From NCBI RefSeq assembly GCF_030997045.1, contig NZ_CP116899.1, forward strand, positions 2,677,501 through 2,741,500: a DNA stretch of 64,000 nt. The letters are read 5' to 3'. Below are positions 45,780 to 52,335 of the stretch, in pieces; within the stretch, counting starts at the first letter, position 1; the number at the start of each line of letters is the position of its first letter. The notes under the pieces are model-generated. The model was given only the letters and a program-made list of their open reading frames with translations. It made no database searches and was not told where the DNA came from. Source of the DNA: Microbulbifer sp. TB1203 (lineage in GTDB: Bacteria > Pseudomonadota > Gammaproteobacteria > Pseudomonadales > Cellvibrionaceae). Made by a program: the position numbers and the translations under genes.

Positions 45780-46021
45780 TGCTGGGTACCTGAAATACAA
45801 GGGGGCGCAGATTATACATGAGCGCCCCGGGGGGAAGAAGCTGTGCCCGCAGGCGCCTCCCCGGGGGCCAGGGGGCCGAACCGGGGGACAAAAACGTGAA
45901 AAAAGCACTGTTTTTCCCGTATTTTCCCGTGCGCGCAAAAAAAAACCATATATACTTCCCGGCAGTACCCCGCTGTACGAACACATTTTCACTGGAAAAA
46001 CACCATAGAAGGAAGCTACTC

Positions 46022-46435
46022 ATGGCCGCCAAGAAAAAAGCAGCTAAGAAAGCCCCCGCGAAGAAAACCGCAGCGAAAAAGGCACCCGCCAAGAAGGCCG
46101 CTCCGGCCAAGAAAGTCTCTGCGGTAAAGGAGAAGTACACCAAAACCCAGATCCTCAACCAGATCGCCGAGAACACCGAGCTGACCCGCAAGCAGGTCCA
46201 GTCCGTCCTGGACGAGCTGACCAACGTGATCGAGGCCCACGTGAAGAAGCGCGCGGTAGGCGAGTTCGCCCTGCCCGGCCTGCTGAAAATCACCACCGTG
46301 AAGAAGCCGGCCAAGAAGGCCCGCAAGGGTATCAACCCCTTCACCGGCGAGGAGACCATGTTCAAGGCCAAGCCCGCCAGCATCCAGGTGAAGGTGCGGC
46401 CGCTGAAGAAGCTGAAGGAAATGGCCGAGTCCTGA
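46022..46435 (+). CDS. HU-family DNA-binding protein with histone-H1-like Lys/Ala tail
   Basis: 137 residues from the ATG at 46022 (AAGGA 8 nt upstream). Residues 1-35 are Lys/Ala/Pro repeats (AAKKAPAKK type); residues about 38-130 are an HU/IHF fold (KTQILNQIAENTELTRKQVQ, then FALPGLLKITTVKKPA and a basic beta-arm region RKGINPFTGEETMF). Such fusions combine DNA bending with a flexible cationic tail. Length and tail distinguish it from plain HU (90 residues). It has its own terminator. Confidence 0.9.
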   Translation: MAAKKKAAKKAPAKKTAAKKAPAKKAAPAKKVSAVKEKYTKTQILNQIAENTELTRKQVQSVLDELTNVIEAHVKKRAVGEFALPGLLKITTVKKPAKKARKGINPFTGEETMFKAKPASIQVKVRPLKKLKEMAES

Positions 46436-46442
46436 TGCCGTC

Positions 46443-46468
46443 AAAACCCCGCTCCAGCGGGGTTTTTT
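46443..46468 (+). terminator. Rho-independent terminator of the HU-like gene
   Basis: AAAACCCCGCT / AGCGGGG stem followed by six T, 8 bp after the stop. Confidence 0.9.
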
Positions 46469-46536
46469 GTAGGGGCGCCCCCTGTGTTCGCCCCTGTCGA
46501 CGCCCCGCCCTCGGCGAACACAAGGTTCGCCCCTAC
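46469..46536. repeat. Repeat family GGCGAACACAAGGTTCGCCC
   Basis: GTAGGGGCG...TGTGTTCGCC and GGCGAACACAAGGTTCGCCCCTAC form an imperfect inverted pair upstream of proS. Related to 42776-42797. Confidence 0.7.
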
Positions 46537-46599
46537 CAAGCTCCCCCCTCCCCGGCGTAAAATGGCCAGCCCGAAAAGCAATACAAACTGAATCATCTT

Positions 46600-48327
46600 A
46601 TGCGCGCATCCCTCTACCTGATCGCCACCCAGAAAGAAACTCCCAACGACGCCGTGGTCATCAGCCACCAGTTGATGCTGCGCGCCGGTATGATCCGCCG
46701 CCTGTCCTCCGGTCTCTACACCTGGCTGCCCACCGGTCTGCGGGTGCTGCGCAAGGTGGAGCGCATCGTGCGCGAGGAGATGGACCGCGCCGGCGCGCTG
46801 GAGGTGGTGATGCCGGTGGTGCAGCCGGCGGAGCTGTGGGAGGAGTCCGGCCGCTGGCAGCAGTACGGCCCGGAACTGCTGCGCATCAAGGACCGCCACG
46901 ACAATCCCTTCTGCCTGGGCCCGACCCACGAGGAAGTGATCACCGACGTGGTCCGCAACGAGATCAACAGCTACAAGCAGCTGCCGGTCAACTTCTACCA
47001 GGTGCAGACCAAGTTCCGCGACGAGATACGCCCGCGCTTCGGCGTGATGCGTGCGCGCGAGTTCACCATGAAGGATGCCTACTCCTTCCACCTGAACGTC
47101 GACTCCCTGCAGGAGACCTACGACGTGATGCACGCTGCCTACTGCCGCATCTTCGACCGCATCGGCCTCGACTACCGCCCGGTACTCGCGGACACCGGCT
47201 CCATCGGTGGCTCCCACTCCCACGAATTCCACGTGCTGGCCGAGAGCGGCGAGGACGATATCGCTTTCTCCACCGAGAGCCGCTACGCCGCCAATGTGGA
47301 ACTGGCGGAGGCTACCGCGCCCTCAGGCGAGCGCCCGACGGGGACCAGCACCATGGAAGAGGTGCACACCCCGGGGCAGAAGACCATCGCCGCGGTGAGC
47401 GAATTCCTGCAGTCGGACCCGGCGCACTCGGTCAAGACGCTGATAGTACTGGGCGAATGCGAAGAGGGTGAAACCGCTCCACTGGTAGCCCTGATCCTCA
47501 GGGGCGATCACGCGCTGAACGAACTGAAAGCGGAAAAACTGCCGGGCATCGCCAGCCCGCTGCAGTTTGCCCCGGAGGCGCGCATCGCCGGGGAACTCGG
47601 CTGCGGCGTCGGCTCCCTGGGTCCGGTGGGATTGAAGATCGAAACCATCGTCGACCGCTCCGCCGCGCATCTGGCGGACTTCATCTGCGGCGCCAACAGA
47701 GACGACTATCACTACACCGGGGTCAACTGGGGCCGCGACGTGGAGCTCGGCCGCATCGAAGACCTGCGCAATGTTGTCGCCGGCGATCCCAGCCCGGATG
47801 GCCGGGGCCAGCTCGAGATCAAGCGCGGCATCGAGGTGGGCCACATCTTCCAGCTCGGCGACAAATACAGCCGCGCGATGAACGCCACGGTGCTGGACGA
47901 GAACGGCAAGGAGCAAGTGCTGGTCATGGGCTGCTACGGCATCGGCGTATCCCGTATCGTGGCCGCCGCCATCGAGCAGAACCACGACGACGCCGGCATC
48001 ATCTGGCCCGACGCCATCGCCCCCTTCCAACTGGCGATAGTGCCGATCAATATGCACAAGAGCGATCTGGTCAGGGAAAAGTGCGAACATCTGTACGAGT
48101 CCCTGCGCGATAAAGGTGTCGACGTGCTGCTGATGGATGAACCCAAGGCGCGCCTCGGCGCCATGCTCGCCGACGTGGAACTGCTGGGTATTCCGCACCG
48201 CATCGTCATCGGCGACCGCGGCCTGGAGAAGGGCGTGGTGGAGTACAAGGGCCGCCGCGACGCCGAGAGCCAGGAGTTTGCGGAATCGCAGTTGGAGGAA
48301 GTACTGCTGAAGCTGATAGGACACTAA
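46600..48327 (+). CDS. proS: Proline-tRNA ligase (bacterial type with editing insert)
   Basis: 575 residues, class II synthetase. Motif 1 region is AGMIRRLSSGLYTWLPTGLRVLRKV, motif 2 FRDEIRPRFGVMRAREFTMKDAYSF, and the INS editing domain (about 225-390) lies between motifs 2 and 3 as in E. coli ProS. The C-terminal anticodon domain follows (LAIVPINMHKSD ...). It charges tRNA-Pro and edits Ala-tRNA-Pro. Single gene. Confidence 0.98.
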   Translation: MRASLYLIATQKETPNDAVVISHQLMLRAGMIRRLSSGLYTWLPTGLRVLRKVERIVREEMDRAGALEVVMPVVQPAELWEESGRWQQYGPELLRIKDRHDNPFCLGPTHEEVITDVVRNEINSYKQLPVNFYQVQTKFRDEIRPRFGVMRAREFTMKDAYSFHLNVDSLQETYDVMHAAYCRIFDRIGLDYRPVLADTGSIGGSHSHEFHVLAESGEDDIAFSTESRYAANVELAEATAPSGERPTGTSTMEEVHTPGQKTIAAVSEFLQSDPAHSVKTLIVLGECEEGETAPLVALILRGDHALNELKAEKLPGIASPLQFAPEARIAGELGCGVGSLGPVGLKIETIVDRSAAHLADFICGANRDDYHYTGVNWGRDVELGRIEDLRNVVAGDPSPDGRGQLEIKRGIEVGHIFQLGDKYSRAMNATVLDENGKEQVLVMGCYGIGVSRIVAAAIEQNHDDAGIIWPDAIAPFQLAIVPINMHKSDLVREKCEHLYESLRDKGVDVLLMDEPKARLGAMLADVELLGIPHRIVIGDRGLEKGVVEYKGRRDAESQEFAESQLEEVLLKLIGH

Positions 48328-48339
48328 GTCCCGCTCAAT

Positions 48340-48430
48340 CGTCATCCCGGGCTTGGCCCGGGATCCAGTGCGAAGGTGCGAAAGAAGTATTGTGCCCAGA
48401 CTCTGGATACCGGCCTGCGCCGGTATGACG
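48340..48430. repeat. REP-like palindrome, CGTCAT...CCGG family
   Basis: CGTCATCCCGGGCTTGGCCC... and a reversed ...CCGGCCTGCGCCGGTATGACG flank a short spacer after proS. Confidence 0.75.
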
Positions 48431-48504
48431 ATTGTCCCGGGACCGACCGGCAATCCGCAGTTGCCGCTGCCCATCCTTTCCGCCTTTCCGTAAAATCTCC
48501 CGTC

Positions 48505-49071
48505 ATGATAAGAAAAAGCCTGACCACACTGCTGCTCAGCCTCATATTTGCCGGCGCCCAGGCCCAGGTGAAGGTTCCGGAAATAGACCCGGAGCTGCGC
48601 CTCGCCCTGAAAGAGGCGATCACCCAGGCGGACAGCTTCACCGATCGCTTCGACGCGGAGGTCTGGCTGATGTCCAAGTCCCAACCGCTGGCCCGCTATA
48701 TCAAAGACCCCAAGGAGCGCATGCACGTGCTCAAGGCGGTGCACCGCGAGGCAACCCTCGCCGGGCTGCGCCCGGAGATCGTGCTGGCGGTGATCCAGAT
48801 CGAAAGCGCCTTCGATCCCTACGCGGTGTCGCGGGTGGGCGCCCAAGGCATGATGCAGGTGATGCCCTTCTGGAAAAAGGAAATCGGCCGCCCCGACGAC
48901 AACCTGATCGATATGGACACCAACCTGCGCTACGGCTGCACCATCCTCAAGCACTATATCGGCAAGGCCAAGGGCAACCTGGCCAACGCCCTCGCCTATT
49001 ACAACGGCAGCTACGGCCGCCACACCTATTCCAGCAAAGTGCTGGATGCCTGGGCGGAGCGCTGGAGGTGA
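48505..49071 (+). CDS. Periplasmic lytic transglycosylase (SLT domain)
   Basis: 188 residues from the ATG at 48505: signal peptide (1-20, ending AGAQA) and a C-terminal SLT domain with catalytic Glu100 in QIESAFDPYAVS, followed by GAQGMMQVMPFW and ALAYYNGS, the Slt70/MltC signature. It cleaves murein between MurNAc and GlcNAc, forming anhydro ends. No lipobox is seen, so it is soluble. It follows proS with a REP between. Confidence 0.93.
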   Translation: MIRKSLTTLLLSLIFAGAQAQVKVPEIDPELRLALKEAITQADSFTDRFDAEVWLMSKSQPLARYIKDPKERMHVLKAVHREATLAGLRPEIVLAVIQIESAFDPYAVSRVGAQGMMQVMPFWKKEIGRPDDNLIDMDTNLRYGCTILKHYIGKAKGNLANALAYYNGSYGRHTYSSKVLDAWAERWR

Positions 49072-49106
49072 TTGCAGGTTGAGTGGCCAGGGGCCAGGGA
49101 CAAGAA

Positions 49107-50168
49107 ATGAATAGCTATGTATTTTTTACCGGCAGCGCCTGCGCACTGCTGTTACTGGCGGCGGCCAAGCTGGCGATCAGCTACCGCCATCAGCCCGCGG
49201 GGCGATGGCTGCTTGTAGTGCTTATCGGAGCTTTCTTCTACCTGCTGCGCCCGGTATTGCCGGACCGCGGGCCACTGATGGACTTTCTGGTCGACCTCCC
49301 CACCGAACTGATCCCCGGCGCCTTCTGGCTGTTCGCCTTCGCACTGTGCAGCGAGTGCGAGCGCTTTCCGCGCTGGGGCTGGGCCCTGATCGCGATGAGT
49401 CTGGCGGTCGGCCTCGCCGCCGCCCACCTGGACGCCGGGCACTGGCCGGCGTTGCGCCACTGGCTGTACCTGCTCAAGCAGCCACTGCAACTCGGCCTGC
49501 TCGGCGCCGGCCTGGTTGCACTGTTGCGCCAGTACCAGTCGGACCTGGTGGAATCGCGGCGCAACCTGCGCGCGGTGCTGCTGATCACCATCGGCTGCTA
49601 CATGCTGGTCGTGGTCTGCGCCGAATTCCTGTTCTCCTACCAGCCGATTCCCGCCGGTGTGCCAACACTGCACGCGGTGCTGGCGAGCGGACTTGCCCTG
49701 GCGGCCTGCCTGTGGCTGCTGGCGCTATCCCCGGGGGCCCTGAGCGAATCCCTACCTCAAGCCACAGAACCCGAGCTAGAAGAGGAGCTACCCGAAAAGG
49801 AATCGCAACCGCTGGACGAGCAGCAGCGCCAACTGCTGGAAAAACTGCAGTCCCATATGCGAAACGGCGGCTACCGGCACACGGGCCTGACCATCCGCGA
49901 GCTGGCGGAACAACTCGGCGCCCAGGAGTATGTGCTGCGCGCACTGATCAACCGCCACCTGGGCCACCGCAATTTCAACGAGTACCTGAACCGGTTTCGC
50001 ATCGACGAGGCGAGCCAGCGCCTGGCGGACCCGAAGCAGGCGCACCTCCCCGTCCTCACCATCGCACTGGATATCGGCTACCGTTCCCTGAGCCCGTTCA
50101 ACGCTGCCTTCAAACGCCGACACAACCTCACCCCCACCGAGTACCGACGCGAACATCTACCCGCATAA
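49107..50168 (+). CDS. Membrane-anchored AraC-family transcriptional regulator
   Basis: 353 residues from the ATG at 49107 (AGGGA upstream). The N-terminal half has about seven hydrophobic helices (to about 215), then an acidic linker (EPELEEELPEKES), then an AraC helix-turn-helix pair (LTIRELAEQLGAQEYVLRALI and LTIALDIGYRSLSPFNAAFKRRHN). Such 7TM-AraC fusions sense membrane or lipid signals. In related genomes a sterol-desaturase gene commonly sits next to such a regulator; here only a relic of one follows, 160 bp downstream. Confidence 0.9.
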   Translation: MNSYVFFTGSACALLLLAAAKLAISYRHQPAGRWLLVVLIGAFFYLLRPVLPDRGPLMDFLVDLPTELIPGAFWLFAFALCSECERFPRWGWALIAMSLAVGLAAAHLDAGHWPALRHWLYLLKQPLQLGLLGAGLVALLRQYQSDLVESRRNLRAVLLITIGCYMLVVVCAEFLFSYQPIPAGVPTLHAVLASGLALAACLWLLALSPGALSESLPQATEPELEEELPEKESQPLDEQQRQLLEKLQSHMRNGGYRHTGLTIRELAEQLGAQEYVLRALINRHLGHRNFNEYLNRFRIDEASQRLADPKQAHLPVLTIALDIGYRSLSPFNAAFKRRHNLTPTEYRREHLPA

Positions 50169-50328
50169 TTCGCGGATTATTCAAAATCCGTCAGGGATTT
50201 TTCAGTTTCCGCAAGCGCTCCCGGTGACAATCCTCCAGACTCTGGCACAGTCCCCTGTACGGCCCATGGCCGCCCCGCCGCTCCTACAGGGAGGGGGAAG
50301 ACAGGCAGAAAAATAACAAGGTGAGACT

Positions 50329-50612
50329 ATGGAATTCCTGTGGGAACTGGCCCGGGACTGGGCCGAGCACTTCCAGCGCGATCTCTTCCGCTACCTGCTG
50401 GCCACCACCTTGCGTCAGCCTGGCGGTGAGCTGGCTGTTTCGCCGTTGGATGGACCGGCGCCGCATTCAGAAACGCCGCGCCCGTTGGCGGGACCTCCTA
50501 TTTCACCTGGTGGGATCGCTGGATGGGCACCGAATTCAGGAATTACAAACAGGCGTTCCGCCAAGCGGCTGGAAGAGAGACAGAAGGCAACGGCGAAGCG
50601 GCGCCGGTTTAA
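50329..50612 (+). pseudogene. Sterol desaturase/fatty-acid hydroxylase relic (frameshift plus internal deletion)
   Basis: Three frames must be joined. Frame 1 gives MEFLWELARDWAEHFQRDLF (start 50329) and the following RYLLATTL. Frame 2 gives VSLAVSWLFRRWMDRRRIQK from about 50410. Frame 3 gives FTWWDRWMGTEFRNYKQAF and ends at a TAA at 50612. The first two pieces match the N-terminus and the last the C-terminus (F.WWDR..GT) of sterol desaturase family proteins, which are usually 270-330 residues with His-box motifs in between. All His boxes are gone. So it is a broken gene with a frameshift near 50410 and loss of about 200 codons near 50500. It keeps a plausible start and terminator. Confidence 0.75.
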
Positions 50613-50648
50613 GAATTGCGGCTGATCGGCAGATAACCGCATGCTTAT

Positions 50649-50675
50649 GCGCGGCCCTTCGGGCCGCGCTTTTTT
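50649..50675. terminator. Terminator after the desaturase relic
   Basis: GCGCGGCCC-TTC-GGGCCGCGC followed by six T on the plus strand. The stop codon of the minus-strand decarboxylase overlaps the T-run, so it may serve both directions. Confidence 0.85.
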
Positions 50676-52062
50676 AAACGGGCGATTCGCCTTCGGCCAT
50701 TTTTTCCAGCAGGCCGGTCACCCGGTCCACATCGGCTGTCGTGGTGGACCAGTTGCTGAAGGCCGCGCGCACGGCATCCGTCCCCTGCCATCGGCCCGGG
50801 GTCATAAACACAGTGCCGGTGGCGTTCAGTCTCTTGAGCCAGCCTGTCAGGTCATCGACATTGGCGGGGCGAAACACCACCACATTCAGCTTGCAGGGCG
50901 TCAGCAGTTCGTAGTCCGTCGAAGCCTCCAGCCAATCGGCCAGCCGCGCCGCCTGTTGGCAGTTGCCGGCCACCATCTCCTCGACGCCCGCCCTGCCGTA
51001 GGCCTGCAGGCTGAACCAGATCGGCAGGGCGCGAAAGCGCCTCGAGTTTTCCACCCCGCGGTTCATAAAGCTCGGCAGGGAGCTGTCGTTCGCCAGGTAG
51101 GGAGAGGGCACGGAAAGCACCTGCTCCAGCAGGCGCGTGTGAGGCGTCAGGAAGATGCCGCTGTCGTAGGGGACGTTGAGCCACTTGTGACCGTCACAGG
51201 TAATCGAATCGGCGCGTTCGATGCCGTCCGTCCAGTTTCGCTTGTCATCCAACAGCCGTGAAAAAATCCCGAAGGCGCCGTCCACATGCAGCCAGGCGCG
51301 ATATTTCCGGCAGAGATCGGCAATTCCGGCAAGATCGTCGAAATCGGTACCTGTCACGGTGCCGGCACTGGCCAGGACGATTTTCCCCGGGCTGCCGCTG
51401 GCGGACAGGGCGTACTCCAGCGCGGAAAGGCTCATTTTTTCCGAATCCGGTTCACAGGCGACGGACATCAGGCTGTCCCTGCCCAGCCCCGCCATCGCCA
51501 GTCCCTTCAGGCTGCTGGCGTGGGGACAGGCGGAAAACACGTGGATGAGCGTACCGGCCAGGCCCGAGGCCGCCACATCAATCCCCTGGACCTCACCGGC
51601 AAACTGGCGGCCGCAGAGTATCCCGAGCAGGTTGGCGCTGGTGGCGCCGCTGGTAAGGCTGCCGCTGAACGTCTCGGGCAGCCGGAACAGCTGGCGCAGC
51701 CAGTCGAGCACCTGCACCTCCACCGCGGGGGCGATGGAATCCCCGGCGACCGACAGATTCTGGTCCGTGACGCTGCTCAGCCAGTCTCCCAGCAGCGCGG
51801 CCGGAGTCGCGCCGCCGGTGACGAATCCCCAGTAGCGGGGACCCGCCGAGGCCGACAGGTAGGGGAGTAATTCTTCGCGAAAACGGTCGAGCGTCTTTTC
51901 ACTTCCCACCCCCTGCTCCGGCAATAGACCGGATGGCAGATCGGGAGGCGCGACACAGGCGGCCGGCCGTTCCGCCAGGGAACCCACGAAATCCAGGCTG
52001 GTGTCCAGCGCCCGCTCCAGCAGGCCGGCCAGATTCGATGATTCACTCTCCATCAGGGACAT
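50674..52062 (-). CDS. PLP-dependent group II decarboxylase, second copy type
   Basis: 462 residues from the ATG at 52062 (AGGGAG 6 nt upstream). Fold-type I PLP decarboxylase/aminotransferase: GPRYWGFVTGGATPAALL, GSLTSGATSANLLG, cofactor Asp in WLHVDGAFGIFS, Schiff-base Lys in CDGHKWLNVPYDSG. It differs clearly from the 22098-23501 protein and is closer to the subgroup often annotated as aspartate-decarboxylase-like. Substrate unknown. The next upstream item is an Lrp C-terminal relic, so any former regulator link may be broken. Confidence 0.85.
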   Translation of the reverse strand: MSLMESESSNLAGLLERALDTSLDFVGSLAERPAACVAPPDLPSGLLPEQGVGSEKTLDRFREELLPYLSASAGPRYWGFVTGGATPAALLGDWLSSVTDQNLSVAGDSIAPAVEVQVLDWLRQLFRLPETFSGSLTSGATSANLLGILCGRQFAGEVQGIDVAASGLAGTLIHVFSACPHASSLKGLAMAGLGRDSLMSVACEPDSEKMSLSALEYALSASGSPGKIVLASAGTVTGTDFDDLAGIADLCRKYRAWLHVDGAFGIFSRLLDDKRNWTDGIERADSITCDGHKWLNVPYDSGIFLTPHTRLLEQVLSVPSPYLANDSSLPSFMNRGVENSRRFRALPIWFSLQAYGRAGVEEMVAGNCQQAARLADWLEASTDYELLTPCKLNVVVFRPANVDDLTGWLKRLNATGTVFMTPGRWQGTDAVRAAFSNWSTTTADVDRVTGLLEKMAEGESPV

Positions 52063-52108
52063 TCTCTTCTCCCTTTCCATCGGCCGCGAATAAATCGCGG
52101 CGCGGTTG

Positions 52109-52302
52109 TCAGTCCTGGAACAACAACTCCAGCGGATAGCCGGTAAACGGCTTGGTTTTCTCGATCACCAGGTGAGAGGTCATGCGCGAGATGGCCGCCT
52201 CCTCGTCGGCCAGCAGTTGCCCGGACACACGGTTGAAGCCGGCGGCGTCCGGGCACACGAAGTGCAGCATATAATCGAACTCGCCGGACATCTATACGCA
52301 GG
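52109..52302 (-). pseudogene. C-terminal relic of an Lrp/AsnC regulator
   Basis: About 60 codons from MSGEFDYMLHFVCPDAAGFN to the stop match the last third of the intact Lrp at 55651-56127 almost residue for residue (differences such as A/D, G/E, Q/R); DNA identity is also high but with many synonymous changes. Homology stops abruptly at about 52302, and no DNA-binding half is present. Same orientation as the intact gene, on the other side of the CBM3 fusion. Confidence 0.8.
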
Positions 52303-52335
52303 GCCGCTGAAGCGGCCTCAGGATATTGTAATATT

